Shown: positions 17,736 to 27,094 of the stretch, piece by piece
How the letters are laid out: each line of letters opens with the position of its first letter
Numbering within the stretch: the stretch's first letter is position 1
Assembly (NCBI RefSeq): GCF_002252635.1
Contig: NZ_NQKX01000002.1
Location: forward strand, 1 to 64,000
Source of the DNA: Synechococcus sp. MW101C3
GTDB lineage: Bacteria; Cyanobacteriota; Cyanobacteriia; PCC-6307; Cyanobiaceae
Direction: 5' to 3'
DNA length: 64,000 nucleotides
The notes under the pieces: model-generated
Seen by the model: the letters and a program-made list of their open reading frames with translations, nothing else
The model's database searches: none
What the model was told of the DNA's origin: nothing
Made by a program: the position numbers and the translations under genes

Positions 17736-18545
17736 GTGCCTGAGAGCCTCGCCCTGATCACTGCGATCGTCGTTCCGTTCATCTTCAAGCTGGTGGGCGC
17801 TGTTGCCCTCTGGATTGCCGGCGGCTGGCTCATCACCCTGGCCGTGCGCCTTTTACGCAGCTCTCTGCGCCACAGCAGCCTCGACGCGACGGTGGTGTCT
17901 TACCTGCTCAACATCCTCGCGGCAGTGCTGCGGGTGATCCTGGTGGTGGCCATCCTTGGCTTCTTCGGCATTGAAACGGCCAGCTTCGCCGCCCTGCTGG
18001 CCGGTGCAGGCGTGGCCATCGGCGCGGCCTGGAGCGGCATGCTGGGCAATTTCGCCGCCGGGGTGTTCCTGCAGGTCTTCCGCCCCTTCAGCGTGGGCGA
18101 TTTCATCACTGCCGCCGGCGTCACCGGCACCGTGGAGGAAATCGGCATGTTCGTGAGCTCGGTGCTCTCTCCCGATAATGTCCGCAATATCATTCCCAAC
18201 GGCAAGCTCTTCAGCGACAACATCCAGAACTATTCCGTGCATCCGTTCCGGCGGGTGGAACTGGTGGCCCAGCTCGACAACAGCGCCGATGTGGCCCGTG
18301 CCGTGGCCCTGCTTAAGGAGGGCATCAAGAGCGTTCCCAACCAGTACGACGGCATGCCGGCAGATGTGGAGGTGCTGGAGTTCACCGAGCGCGGCCCGAA
18401 ACTTGCCGTTCGCCCTTACACCCATACGGACAACTACTGGCAGGTCTACTTCGACACCAACCGCATGATCGTGGATGTGCTGGGCAGCAATGGCTTCCCG
18501 GTGCCCCGCATCCCGCTGGCGATGGCCGCTCCTGCCAGCAACTAG
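17736..18545 (+). CDS. MscS-type small mechanosensitive channel
   Basis: A 269-residue channel protein. It has three membrane segments: about residues 8-30, 55-75 and the pore-lining TM3 with LLAGAGVAIGAAWSGMLGNFAAGVFLQVFRPF, rich in small Gly/Ala residues as in MscS. The beta domain follows (FSVGDFITAAGVTGTVEEIGMF, NIIPNGKLFSDNIQNYS). Its role is release of osmolytes upon hypo-osmotic shock. GTG at 17736 is the start. The 200-bp gap upstream holds nothing recognisable. Length is close to E. coli MscS (286). Confidence 0.93.
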   Translation: MPESLALITAIVVPFIFKLVGAVALWIAGGWLITLAVRLLRSSLRHSSLDATVVSYLLNILAAVLRVILVVAILGFFGIETASFAALLAGAGVAIGAAWSGMLGNFAAGVFLQVFRPFSVGDFITAAGVTGTVEEIGMFVSSVLSPDNVRNIIPNGKLFSDNIQNYSVHPFRRVELVAQLDNSADVARAVALLKEGIKSVPNQYDGMPADVEVLEFTERGPKLAVRPYTHTDNYWQVYFDTNRMIVDVLGSNGFPVPRIPLAMAAPASN

Positions 18546-18588
18546 AAGGCTGCGGTCACTGGCCGCTGACCACCGTCCGCGGCCAGGT

Positions 18589-18687
18589 TCACGGCTTGTC
18601 GAAGAAGCCGAGCGTGCTCAGCCAGTAGGCCATCGCCCCCAGCGGGATCAGCACGCTGAGCAGGATCTGCAGTTTCACGCGGTCCAT
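18589..18687 (-). CDS. small hydrophobic protein, unknown
   Basis: A 32-residue open frame starting at ATG 18687 encodes one membrane span (KLQILLSVLIPLGAMAYWLS) with a short LGFFDKP tail. Its size and layout recall small cyanobacterial thylakoid or membrane peptides, but I do not recognise the family. It lies alone between the convergent mscS gene and the csaB-like gene. It could also be chance; the clean single-span topology and terminal polar tail argue for a real gene. Confidence 0.5.
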   Translation of the reverse strand: MDRVKLQILLSVLIPLGAMAYWLSTLGFFDKP

Positions 18688-18876
18688 CGGAGAGGGGCAA
18701 AGGTCACCGGCTTGCCAGTCAAACCACTCGCCAAGCCGGCCGCGAGCCACAGACGGCAAACAGCTGTGCTTCGAGCCGGATCCTGCCAACAATTCCGTTG
18801 CCAGCCGGATGTGGCAGCACTTCTGATGCGTGCCGCGGGGCCGTCGTCCTTCGGTTCTGCGAGCCGAAGCCGGTGG

Positions 18877-19929
18877 TCAGCCCAGCTGCTGATGCAGCAA
18901 CGCAGCGTGAACTGCCGTTTGCTGGCGCAACTGCTCAATGGTGGCTCCTGCCGGGGGAATCTCGGCAGCGCTCAGCCAGCTCTGCGCCAGGGGTCCTGTC
19001 TGGTGCGCCGCCAGGGCCGTTGCTTCCAGATCGATGCAGGGACAGGCGAGAGCATCAGCGGCCCTCCTCACCTTGGGGTCGTAGCTGAGTGCTGCGCAGG
19101 GGGCTCCTGCCAGGGCCGCCAGGATCAGGCCATGCAGCCGCATCGACACCACCAGCGCGGCCCCATGGAACTGCTCGCAGGCCTCCTCTGGAGTCTTCAC
19201 CTGCAGCTCCCGGCTGCGGGCCTCAAGCCCCTGCGGTAAGAGACCCCTCTCCTTCAACTCCTGCAGCAAGCCCGTGTCCTGCTCCCGGTGGAAGGGCAGC
19301 CAGTGCACCGGCCGGTCCAGGCGGCGCGCCACCTGGTCAAGGGCCTGCAGCAGCACGGCCCAGCCGCTGTCATTGAGCAGCCTGGTGGGGCGCCAGCAGA
19401 GCACGATCGGTCCGCCCGGCCCCTGCCAGCACTGAGCCGGCAACGACCACACCGGATCACTGCCCACTGGCGCCTGCACGCCCCACTCAGCAGCCAGGGC
19501 CGCTGAACCGGCATCCCGCCAGGTGATCCCCTGCACCAGAGGCAGCAGGCGCTGCACCAGCAGGCGGCTGCGGCGGCGGCGCAGTGGGCCCAGCCCCTGT
19601 CCCCAAAGCAGCACCGGCAGGCCAGCCAGGCGCGCCCGCAGGATCAGTCCCGTGTAATAGATCAGGCTGCCGAAGCTGGTGACGTCCTGCAGCAGGCTGC
19701 CGCCACCCAGCACCAGCGCATCGCAGCCACCCAGGGCCTGCAACACCGACGCCAGGCGCCGACGGTCCACGGTGCGCACCCCGAAGCAGCGCTCCACCTC
19801 CTCGCGATCGAATGCGGTCACGAGCGGATCGCATCCCGCTGGCAGCTGCGCCAGCAAGGCAGTGAGCAGGGCGTCGTCGCCGAGGTTGTGCTCGCCGTAG
19901 TAGCCGCAGAGCAGGGGACGGTTCGGCAT
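18877..19929 (-). CDS. csaB: CsaB-like polysaccharide pyruvyl transferase
   Basis: A 350-residue member of the polysaccharide pyruvyl transferase family, which transfers pyruvate ketals from PEP to cell-surface sugars and so makes anchoring sites for SLH-domain outer-membrane proteins. Recognised by LLCGYYGEHNLGDDALLTALLAQL at the N-terminus, LGGGSLLQDVTSFGSLIYYTGLILRARL, LLWGQGLGPL, ITWRDAGSAAL, and C-terminal VSMRLHGLILAALAGAPCAALSYDPKVR. The length is typical. In cyanobacteria CsaB homologues are commonly single genes, as here. Confidence 0.93.
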   Translation of the reverse strand: MPNRPLLCGYYGEHNLGDDALLTALLAQLPAGCDPLVTAFDREEVERCFGVRTVDRRRLASVLQALGGCDALVLGGGSLLQDVTSFGSLIYYTGLILRARLAGLPVLLWGQGLGPLRRRRSRLLVQRLLPLVQGITWRDAGSAALAAEWGVQAPVGSDPVWSLPAQCWQGPGGPIVLCWRPTRLLNDSGWAVLLQALDQVARRLDRPVHWLPFHREQDTGLLQELKERGLLPQGLEARSRELQVKTPEEACEQFHGAALVVSMRLHGLILAALAGAPCAALSYDPKVRRAADALACPCIDLEATALAAHQTGPLAQSWLSAAEIPPAGATIEQLRQQTAVHAALLHQQLG

Positions 19930-20066
19930 CAGGGGGTCGGCATCAGTCGGGCTGCCAGTGACGTGGCAGGCAGGGGCGCGGCAGGCAGGGGCGAGATCGG
20001 AACTGCCAACGCTGGCATGGTCGCAGCGGGCTCCTTCATGATGAGGCCACTCAAGCGGACGCTCCG

Positions 20067-20366
20067 ATGCACGCGCTCTCGCTGCCCACCTGGTGGATCC
20101 ACATCGCCTCGGTGCTGGAGTGGATGCTCGCCATCGCAGCGATCGTGCGCTGGGGGGAACGGCGCCATGAACCGCAGTGGCGCTGGCTGGCCCTGGCCAT
20201 GCTGCCTGCGCTTTTGAGCGCCATGGCGGCCTGCACCTGGCACCTGTTCGACAACACCGAAGCTCTGCGTGGCCTGGTGGTGTTTCAGGCCTTCACCACC
20301 TTGGTCGGCAACATCGCACTGGCGGTAGCTGGCTGGCAGTTGCTGCCGTCTCCGCGTCAGGCCTGA
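20067..20366 (+). CDS. DUF2499 membrane protein
   Basis: A 99-residue protein with three hydrophobic spans (SLPTWWIHIASVLEWMLAIA, WLALAMLPALLSAMAACTWH, and FQAFTTLVGNIALAVAGWQLL). The SxPTWxxHxSSxxEW pattern and the NxxxLxxLVxxQAxxTxxGN-like end mark DUF2499, found in cyanobacteria and plastids with unknown function. Its usual neighbour DUF3593 follows 9 bp later, which supports the call and an operon. Confidence 0.88.
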   Translation: MHALSLPTWWIHIASVLEWMLAIAAIVRWGERRHEPQWRWLALAMLPALLSAMAACTWHLFDNTEALRGLVVFQAFTTLVGNIALAVAGWQLLPSPRQA

Positions 20367-20374
20367 CGGAGATC

Positions 20375-20941
20375 ATGACGCTTCTTGTCATTCCGTTGTC
20401 TGTCATCGCTCTGCTCACTGCCCCCCTCCACTCCATCGATCAGCTTGCTGCCCCTTTCCATGCGTTCGTCATGGCCAGCAGCGCTGCAGGCAGCTCCGGT
20501 CTGAGCGGGGCCGTTGGCGCTGTTCAGGATGGATGGCGCCACGGCCTCTGGTTGCTGCAACCGCTGGCAGCTGTGGATCCTGCGCCCCTGTTCGTGCTCT
20601 CCTTGCTGCCCTACCTGGCCTTCCTGCGCTGGGCCGGGCGCAGCGGCCGTTTCCCGCCGCTGGCCTTGCGAGGCTTTCAGTTCACGCTGGTGTTCGTGGC
20701 CGTCACGATCGTGGCCGCCGTGGTGGCAGAACTCCGTTTTGGCCAGCAGCTGGCGGATGTGGACCCCTTGCATGGCGCTGCCGAGGCCTTCCTCACCGTG
20801 GCCAATCTGATGGTGTTGCTGGGTTTCAGCACCGCCTCCGCGGACGGCCCACCGCCTCAGGGCCATGAACAAGTTTTACGCCCGGGTGAGGATGGAGTGG
20901 TTCACCCGGAAGATGGGGCGTCGGTTTCAGATCCAAGATGA
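20375..20941 (+). CDS. DUF3593 membrane protein, long form
   Basis: The DUF3593 core is evident in the second half: DPAPLFVLSLLPYLAFLRWA, LALRGFQFTLVFVAVTIVAAVVA, DVDPLHGAAEAFLTVANLMVLLGF. The family is typically about 90 residues. From the ATG at 20375 the product would be 188 residues with an extra hydrophobic N-terminus; a GTG at 20573 would begin right at the core and give about 122. The C-terminal tail after the last span is polar, unlike most members, and its last 4 bp overlap psaK. The role is unknown; pairing with DUF2499 is conserved. Confidence 0.8.
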   Translation: MTLLVIPLSVIALLTAPLHSIDQLAAPFHAFVMASSAAGSSGLSGAVGAVQDGWRHGLWLLQPLAAVDPAPLFVLSLLPYLAFLRWAGRSGRFPPLALRGFQFTLVFVAVTIVAAVVAELRFGQQLADVDPLHGAAEAFLTVANLMVLLGFSTASADGPPPQGHEQVLRPGEDGVVHPEDGASVSDPR

Positions 20942-21195
20942 TCGCTCCGCTCCTCGCGCTTGCCCCCGCTTCGATTTCCTGGTCACCGAAAGTGGCTCTG
21001 GTGATGATTGTCTGCAATGTGATTGCCATCGGCATCGGCAAGGCCACCATCAAGTACCCCTCCGAAGGCGCCCAGCTGCCCAGCCCGCAGTTCTTCGGCG
21101 GCCTGAGCCATGCCTCCCTGCTGGCCACCACCAGCCTGGGCCACATCTTCGGCATCGGCGCCATTCAGGGCCTGGCCTCCCGGGGTGTGCTCTGA
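20938..21195 (+). CDS. psaK: photosystem I subunit PsaK
   Basis: An 85-residue two-span PSI peripheral subunit. The first helix is SPKVALVMIVCNVIAIGIGK, followed by the charged stromal loop ATIKYPSEGAQLP, and the second span FFGGLSHASLLATTSLGHIFGIGAIQGLA with the family pattern LxxxSxGHxxG. PsaK sits at the PSI edge and helps antenna attachment. The start overlaps the preceding DUF3593 frame by 4 nt, but the gene probably also has its own promoter inside that frame. Confidence 0.95.
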   Translation: MIAPLLALAPASISWSPKVALVMIVCNVIAIGIGKATIKYPSEGAQLPSPQFFGGLSHASLLATTSLGHIFGIGAIQGLASRGVL

Positions 21196-21220
21196 GTTCA
21201 AGGGCCGTGTGGGTGGCGCT

Positions 21221-22429
21221 TCAGCGCCACCCCAGCAGGTAGGGGAGCATCCGCCCCCCGTAACGCTCGAAGCGGTAGTGGAACAACAGCGCGGAGAGAT
21301 CGCCGGCGGCAGCGGTCTGCTCGAGGCCGTGCAGCAGAGCTGAAAGTCTGCGGTCTCCCCGCTCGTCCACCAGGCCAAGCCAGGTGCGTTGGGCCAACCT
21401 GCCGCTCAGGCTCCAACGCCAGCCCAGCATGCGCTTGAGTTGGCCTGGGTAGCGGTCCAGCGGCCGTTCGTTGCCGGCCAACGCCTCCACCAGCGCCGGT
21501 ACCAGCAGGCGGCCACTTGCCATGGCGTGGCGAATCCCCTCACCGCCCAGCAGGTTGGCGGTGCTGATGGCATCGCCCAGGCCCAGCAACCTGCCGCGGC
21601 GGTGGGGTTCCCGGCGACGTACCGAGCTGCGGATCACACCGCCGTGCCGATCCACCACCTCTGCCTCCTGTAGCAGCCAGCGGCGCTGCAACTGCTGCAG
21701 GCAGGTGCCAAGGGCCGGTTGAGTTCCCTGGCGGCGAGGATCTTCCAGGCGGCACACACCCAGTTTCAACAGGCCGGGCTGCATGGGAAACACCCAGCCG
21801 TAGCCCTGGGGCATCCACTGGGAGCCGAGGCAGAAGCTGAGCCGGTTGCTCCAGCGGCGCCAGAGCGGCTCCGGCACCTGCAGCAGCCATTCCACCCCCA
21901 CCCCACGCACCAGCGGATCGCGGCTGGGGGGAGGGTCACCGATCAAGGCTCGCCCCTGGCCACTGGCGTCCACCACCCAGTCGCTCTCCACCTCCACCAG
22001 AGCACCTGACGCCCCGACCAACGAGGTGCGCAGGCGATCGCCCACCGCGTCGCAGCGCTTCGCCCGCAGGCCCAACGCAAGGCGAGCTCCCCAGCCACTG
22101 GCCTGCAGCCCCAGCCAGTGGCGCAGGGCCCCGAAGTCGAGCACGGCCCCTAGCGGTTGCTCCTGGCTCCAATGGCGCTGGTCGTCGCCGGGGCCGAACA
22201 GCTGCCAACCGCTCCAGCGGCTGGCCACCACCTCCGGCGGCAGACCGAAGCGTTCGATCGCCTGCAGCGGTAGCGCGGCGCTGCTGAAGGCACGCGTCCG
22301 TAGATCTGGCAGGGCATCCACCACCAGCACATCCACGCCGCTGCGGGCCAGGCCCCGGGCCAACTCTCCGCCCGCCGGTCCGCAGCCCACGACCAGCACC
22401 TGGCAGCGCAGCCGTTCGCTTGAGCTCAA
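21221..22429 (-). CDS. FAD-dependent oxidoreductase, geranylgeranyl reductase/lycopene cyclase-like
   Basis: A 402-residue flavoprotein. A Rossmann FAD site is at residues 9-38 (QVLVVGCGPAGGELARGLARSG), a WVVDASGQGR motif near 150, and a second FAD block LLGLGDAISTANLLGGEGIRHAMASGRLL near 285. This is the fold shared by geranylgeranyl reductase (ChlP) and lycopene cyclase families; specific residues of neither could be confirmed. It starts 8 bp after the dxs stop, so it is the second gene of a dxs operon, which supports an isoprenoid or pigment-related role (inference). Confidence 0.85.
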   Translation of the reverse strand: MSSSERLRCQVLVVGCGPAGGELARGLARSGVDVLVVDALPDLRTRAFSSAALPLQAIERFGLPPEVVASRWSGWQLFGPGDDQRHWSQEQPLGAVLDFGALRHWLGLQASGWGARLALGLRAKRCDAVGDRLRTSLVGASGALVEVESDWVVDASGQGRALIGDPPPSRDPLVRGVGVEWLLQVPEPLWRRWSNRLSFCLGSQWMPQGYGWVFPMQPGLLKLGVCRLEDPRRQGTQPALGTCLQQLQRRWLLQEAEVVDRHGGVIRSSVRRREPHRRGRLLGLGDAISTANLLGGEGIRHAMASGRLLVPALVEALAGNERPLDRYPGQLKRMLGWRWSLSGRLAQRTWLGLVDERGDRRLSALLHGLEQTAAAGDLSALLFHYRFERYGGRMLPYLLGWR

Positions 22430-22437
22430 GGCGCGAT

Positions 22438-24348
22438 TCAGACCGTGAGTGGCTGGCGCAGCACGCCGAGTTGAAAGCGCTGCAGGATGCGGGTAGCCAT
22501 CTGCGGCGGGGTGAGCCCCAGCGCCTGCTTGCTCTGGTCGGGGCTGGCGTGATCCACCAGCACATCTGGAATGCCGATGCGCAGCACCGGCACCAGCACG
22601 TCGTTGTCGTTGAGGGCTTCCACCACGGCAGCGCCGAAGCCACCGGGCAGAGCGCCTTCTTCCATGGTGACCACGCGGCCGATGCGCTGGGCCAGGGGCA
22701 CGATCAGGGAGTCGTCGAGAGGGCGCAGGAAGCGGGCATTCACGACGGCCGCCCGCACACCCTGCTCCTGCAGCAGCCCTGCGGTGGCCATGGCCGGGTA
22801 GACCATGGCGCCATAAGCCACGATCAGCAGGTCGTCGCCATCGGCGAGCTGTTCGCCACGGCCGATGGCGATCGGCTCCCAGCCTTCCTCCACCAGCGGC
22901 ACCCCTTCGCCTTCGCCCCGGGGGAATCGGATCGCGGTGGGGCCGGTATGGGCGATCGCCGTGACGAGCATGCGCTGGAGCTCGGCTTCATCTTTGGGCG
23001 CCATCACCGTGAAGTTGGGTACGGCGCGCAGGTAGCTGATGTCGTACTGGCCCTGGTGGGTGGGGCCGTCGGCACCGACGATGCCGGCGCGGTCGAGCAC
23101 GAAGGTGACCGGCAGGTTCTGGATGCCGACATCGTGGATGAGCTGGTCGTAGGCGCGCTGCAGGAAGGTGCTGTAGATCGCCACCACAGGCTTGACGCCG
23201 TTGCAGGCCATGCCTGCCGCCATGGTGACGGCGTGCTGCTCGGCGATACCGACGTCGAAGTATTGGTCGGGGAGTGCCTTTTCGAGCAGATCGAGGCCGG
23301 TTCCGGTGGCCATGGCGGCCGTGATGCCCACCACGGTGGGGTCGAGCTCGCAGATCTTCACCAGCGTCTGGCCGAACACCTTGCTGTAGCTGGGTGGCTT
23401 CGGCTTGCTGGAGGGGTAGGCCTTGCCGGTTTTCAGATCGAAAGCCGACTGGGCGTGATAGGCCACCTGATCGGCCTCGGCGTAGGGGTACCCCTTGCCC
23501 TTGGTGGTGACCACATGCACGAGCACCGGGCCTTCGCAGCGGTGTGCCGCCTGGAAGGTGCGCATCATCCCGGCGATGTCGTGGCCGTCGACCGGGCCCA
23601 TGTAGGTGAAGCCCAGCTCTTCGAACACCGCGCCCACCTTGGGCACCGAGAGCCGCTTCATGCTCTCTTTGAGGGTCTTGAGCTCAGGCGGCAGCTCGCC
23701 GTGCATGAAGGGCAGGTGCTTCACCGCCTCTTCAGCGCTGCCGGAGAGAAACTGCAGCGGCGGGCTCAGCCGCATGCGGTTGAGGTATGTGGAGAGCGCA
23801 CCTACTGGTGGTGAGATCGACATGTCGTTGTCGTTCAGCACCACCAGCAGCCGGGTGTGCGGCAGGTGGCCGGCATGGTTGATCGCCTCCAGCGCCATGC
23901 CGCCGGTGAGGGCGCCATCGCCGATCACCGCCACGCACTTGAAATCCTCGCCGCGCCGATCGCGGGCCAGGGCCATGCCCAGGGCTGCCGAAATGCTGGT
24001 GGAGGCATGGCCGGCGCCGAAGGCATCGAAACGGCTCTCGCTGCGCTTCAGATAGCCGGCCACGCCACCCTGCTGACGCAGGGTGTTGAAGCGGAGGTAG
24101 CGGCCGGTGACCAGCTTGTGGGGATAGGCCTGGTGGCCCACGTCCCACACCACTTTGTCGTGGTCGAGATCCAGGGTTTGGTAGAGGGCGAGGGTGAGTT
24201 CGACCACCCCCAGGCCGGGGCCCAGGTGGCCGCCGCTGCTGGAGACCACCTCCAGGTGGCGCTCTCTGATCTGCCTCGCGATGCCTTCCAGCTCGGCGAC
24301 GCTGAGCCCATGCAACTGATTGGGATGGCTCAGCTCGCTGAGATGCAT
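22438..24348 (-). CDS. dxs: 1-deoxy-D-xylulose-5-phosphate synthase
   Basis: A 636-residue thiamin-diphosphate enzyme that condenses pyruvate and glyceraldehyde-3-phosphate, the entry step of the MEP isoprenoid pathway. Motifs: [13 protein letters not shown], the TPP/Mg site [20 protein letters not shown] (about 140-160), the transketolase pyrimidine domain with [17 protein letters not shown], and [23 protein letters not shown]. Length is standard. It leads an operon with the FAD oxidoreductase; the stretch upstream to ilvA (178 bp) is the divergent promoter region. Confidence 0.97.
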   Translation of the reverse strand: MHLSELSHPNQLHGLSVAELEGIARQIRERHLEVVSSSGGHLGPGLGVVELTLALYQTLDLDHDKVVWDVGHQAYPHKLVTGRYLRFNTLRQQGGVAGYLKRSESRFDAFGAGHASTSISAALGMALARDRRGEDFKCVAVIGDGALTGGMALEAINHAGHLPHTRLLVVLNDNDMSISPPVGALSTYLNRMRLSPPLQFLSGSAEEAVKHLPFMHGELPPELKTLKESMKRLSVPKVGAVFEELGFTYMGPVDGHDIAGMMRTFQAAHRCEGPVLVHVVTTKGKGYPYAEADQVAYHAQSAFDLKTGKAYPSSKPKPPSYSKVFGQTLVKICELDPTVVGITAAMATGTGLDLLEKALPDQYFDVGIAEQHAVTMAAGMACNGVKPVVAIYSTFLQRAYDQLIHDVGIQNLPVTFVLDRAGIVGADGPTHQGQYDISYLRAVPNFTVMAPKDEAELQRMLVTAIAHTGPTAIRFPRGEGEGVPLVEEGWEPIAIGRGEQLADGDDLLIVAYGAMVYPAMATAGLLQEQGVRAAVVNARFLRPLDDSLIVPLAQRIGRVVTMEEGALPGGFGAAVVEALNDNDVLVPVLRIGIPDVLVDHASPDQSKQALGLTPPQMATRILQRFQLGVLRQPLTV

Positions 24349-24526
24349 GCCCCGGCCTGTTCAGTACAGGTCAATCTACGTTCCCCCTCCCGCCGGTTGG
24401 CGGCAATGGTCACCAATGGGCAGGGGAAGGCGAGTGCTGAGGGAGTGAGCCGCTTGTGAACGGCCTCCAGATCGAGGTTGAGCGGTCTGCAGCCAGCCAC
24501 CGGCCGGCCCTTGTCACACTGGGTCA

Positions 24527-26089
24527 ATGAGCGATTACCTCCAGCGGATCCTGCGTGCCCGCGTCTACGACGTGGCGATCGAGTCGCCGCTCGACCCGGC
24601 GCCCAATCTCTCGCGCCGCATCGGCAACCACGTGCTGCTCAAACGGGAGGACCTCCAGCCGGTGTTCTCTTTCAAGCTGCGCGGTGCTTACAACCGCATG
24701 ACCCACCTCACCGCCGAGGAGCTGGAACGGGGGGTGATCGCCGCTAGTGCGGGCAACCACGCGCAGGGTGTGGCGCTGGCGGCGGGTCGCCTCGGCTGCC
24801 GGGCCGTGATCGTGATGCCGCTCACCACTCCGGAGATGAAGGTGCGCGCTGTTGCCGCGCTCGGGGCCGCGGTGGTGCTCCACGGCGACACCTATGACGA
24901 GGCCTGCCTGGAAGCCCGGCGCCGCGCGCGGGAGGCGGGCCTCACCTTCATCCACCCTTTCGACGACCCTGAGGTGATCGCTGGCCAGGGAACGATCGGC
25001 CTGGAGATCCTGCGCCAGTGCTCCTCACCCCCCGATGCGATCTACGTGGCGGTGGGCGGCGGCGGCCTCATCGCCGGCATCGCCGCCTATGTGAAAAGTG
25101 TGTGGCCGGAGGTGGAGGTGATCGGTGTGGAGCCGGTGGATGCTGACGCCATGGCCCGCTCCCTGGCGGCCGGCCGACGCATCCGCCTGGAGACGGTGGG
25201 CCTGTTCGCCGATGGGGTTGCGGTTCGGGAGGTGGGTGAACACACCTTCGCTCTGGCCCAGCAGCACGTGGATGCCATGGTGACGGTGACGACCGACGAG
25301 ATCTGCGCAGCGATCAAGGACGTCTTCGAAGACACCCGCTCGATTCTGGAGCCGGCCGGCGCCCTGGCGATCGCCGGCATGAAGGCAGACGTGCAGCGCC
25401 GCCAGCTGCAGGGACGCACCTTGGTGGCGGTGGCCTGCGGCGCCAACATGAACTTCGACCGCCTGCGTTTCGTGGCCGAGCGGGCCGAGCTGGGCGAGGC
25501 GCGCGAAGCGATGGTGGCCGTGGAGATCCCGGAGCGGGCCGGCAGCCTGCGGCAACTGTGCGAGCTGCTGGGTTCCCGCAGCCTCACGGAATTCAGCTAC
25601 CGGATGGCAGATCCGAAGCTGGCGCACATCTTCCTGGGGGTTCAGATCAGCGGCGCCGACGACACGGCCGGCCTGATCGCCCAGCTGCAGGCGAGTGGCT
25701 TCCCCTGCCTCGATCTCAGCGGCAACGAGCTGGCGAAGCTGCATCTGCGCCACATGGTGGGGGGCCGCCGTCCCCAGGGCTTCAGCGGCGAGGGGCAGGA
25801 ACTGCGCCAGGAACTGCTCTACCGCTTCGAGTTCCCGGAACGGCCGGGCGCCTTGATGGCGTTTGTCAACGCCTTGCACCCCAACTGGTCGATCAGCATC
25901 TTCCACTACCGCAACCAGGGCGCCGACGTGGGGCGGATCGTGGTGGGGGTGCAGGTGGAACCGGAAGACAATGCCGCCTGGCACACCTTTCTCGAAGGGC
26001 TGGGCTACCGCTACTGGGACGAGACCGACAACCCCGCCTACCGCCTTTTCCTCGGACCCGTCCTGCCGCCGATCCCTGCCCTGGCCTGA
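24527..26089 (+). CDS. ilvA: threonine ammonia-lyase (biosynthetic)
   Basis: A 520-residue PLP enzyme that converts threonine to 2-oxobutanoate for isoleucine synthesis. The catalytic Lys50 is in FSFKLRGAYN; ASAGNHAQGVA and the phosphate-binding AVGGGGLIAGI (about 180) follow. Two ACT-like regulatory domains lie at about 330-415 (VAVEIPERAGSLRQLCELLGSRSLTEFSY) and 425-510 (YRFEFPERPGALMAFVNAL), the arrangement that gives isoleucine inhibition and valine activation in the biosynthetic form. Length is right for the long form. Confidence 0.97.
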   Translation: MSDYLQRILRARVYDVAIESPLDPAPNLSRRIGNHVLLKREDLQPVFSFKLRGAYNRMTHLTAEELERGVIAASAGNHAQGVALAAGRLGCRAVIVMPLTTPEMKVRAVAALGAAVVLHGDTYDEACLEARRRAREAGLTFIHPFDDPEVIAGQGTIGLEILRQCSSPPDAIYVAVGGGGLIAGIAAYVKSVWPEVEVIGVEPVDADAMARSLAAGRRIRLETVGLFADGVAVREVGEHTFALAQQHVDAMVTVTTDEICAAIKDVFEDTRSILEPAGALAIAGMKADVQRRQLQGRTLVAVACGANMNFDRLRFVAERAELGEAREAMVAVEIPERAGSLRQLCELLGSRSLTEFSYRMADPKLAHIFLGVQISGADDTAGLIAQLQASGFPCLDLSGNELAKLHLRHMVGGRRPQGFSGEGQELRQELLYRFEFPERPGALMAFVNALHPNWSISIFHYRNQGADVGRIVVGVQVEPEDNAAWHTFLEGLGYRYWDETDNPAYRLFLGPVLPPIPALA

Positions 26090-26137
26090 GCCTGAACGGC
26101 TGCGGTACGTTCGGCCCAGACTCTGCTGGTCGGCTCC

Positions 26138-26725
26138 ATGTCCAGCGACGACACGACGGGCCTCACCGGAGGCTCCCTGGGTGCGGCGGCCACGGGCGCG
26201 GCTTCCCTGTCGCTGGCGGCGCGCATCGAGGCGATCCTCTATCTCAAGGGACGGCCCCTGGATCTGGCCGAGCTGGCCCGGCTTGCCAGCCTGGAGCCTG
26301 GCGTGGCGCTGGTCCCCGAAGCGGTTGAGCTGGCCCTGATCACGCTGATGGCCGACTACGCCCATCGGGACACGGCTCTGGAGATTCGCCAGGAGGGGCG
26401 CCAGTACAGCCTCCAGCTCCGCGAGAGCCTCAGCGGCCTGGTGCAGAACCTGCTGCCGGTGGAGCTCTCCACCGCCACCCTGCGCACGCTGGCCACCATC
26501 GCCCTGAAGAAACGCATCCTTCAGTCAGATCTTGTGGAACTGCGCGGTTCCGGGGCCTACGACCACATCAAGGAATTGCTGGCCCAGAACTTCATCGAAC
26601 GTCGCCGGCAGAGCGACGGCCGTTCCTATTGGCTCAGCCTCAGTGAGAAGTTCCACCGCACGTTCGCCGTGCGTGGTGAGGCTGAACTCCCTGGCGGCCG
26701 CACGCCACCGCGCACCTCCCCATAA
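26138..26725 (+). CDS. scpB: segregation and condensation protein ScpB
   Basis: A 195-residue winged-helix kleisin-interacting subunit of the SMC-ScpAB chromosome condensin. Typical blocks are ARIEAILYLKGRPLDLAELARLA, the ALEIRQEGRQYSLQLRESL beta-rich turn, LSTATLRTLATIALKKRILQSDLVELRGSGAYDHIKELLAQNFIERRR and the final winged helix. It sits 48 bp after ilvA and 17 bp before yggT on the same strand. Confidence 0.93.
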   Translation: MSSDDTTGLTGGSLGAAATGAASLSLAARIEAILYLKGRPLDLAELARLASLEPGVALVPEAVELALITLMADYAHRDTALEIRQEGRQYSLQLRESLSGLVQNLLPVELSTATLRTLATIALKKRILQSDLVELRGSGAYDHIKELLAQNFIERRRQSDGRSYWLSLSEKFHRTFAVRGEAELPGGRTPPRTSP

Positions 26726-26742
26726 AGTCGAAGCACGAGCCG

Positions 26743-27057
26743 ATGGCGCCCATGTCCCTGACGATCCTGAGCCAGTTGTTTGCGGTGCTGGCCCAGACCC
26801 TCAGCATCTACAGCCTGGTGCTGCTGGTGCGGGTGCTGCTGAGCTGGTTCCCCAATCTCGACTGGAGCAACCCGGTGCTCTCCACCGTGAGCTCGATCAC
26901 CGATCCCTATCTCAACGCCTTTCGGGGGCTGATTCCGCCCATTGGCGGCCTTGACCTTTCTGCCCTGATCGCCTTCCTGGCGCTCAGCCTGGGCCAGAGC
27001 CTGCTGGGCGCAGCGAGTGGCTCGCTGATGGGCGCCGGCGCCGGCTTCGGTTACTGA
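26743..27057 (+). CDS. YggT family membrane protein
   Basis: A 104-residue protein with two membrane spans (LAQTLSIYSLVLLVRVLLSWFP and IGGLDLSALIAFLALSLGQSLL) and the family pattern VRVLLSWFPNLDWSNPVLSTVSSITDPYLNAFRGLIPPIGGLDLS. Cyanobacterial and plastid homologues (YlmG/Ycf19) take part in nucleoid or division-site organisation and membrane protein accumulation. An ATG at 26752 is an alternative start. Proximity to scpB fits a chromosome or division context. Confidence 0.93.
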   Translation: MAPMSLTILSQLFAVLAQTLSIYSLVLLVRVLLSWFPNLDWSNPVLSTVSSITDPYLNAFRGLIPPIGGLDLSALIAFLALSLGQSLLGAASGSLMGAGAGFGY

Positions 27058-27094
27058 CTCCACCCGCTGATCACGGCGGCTGAGGCCTGCGCGA

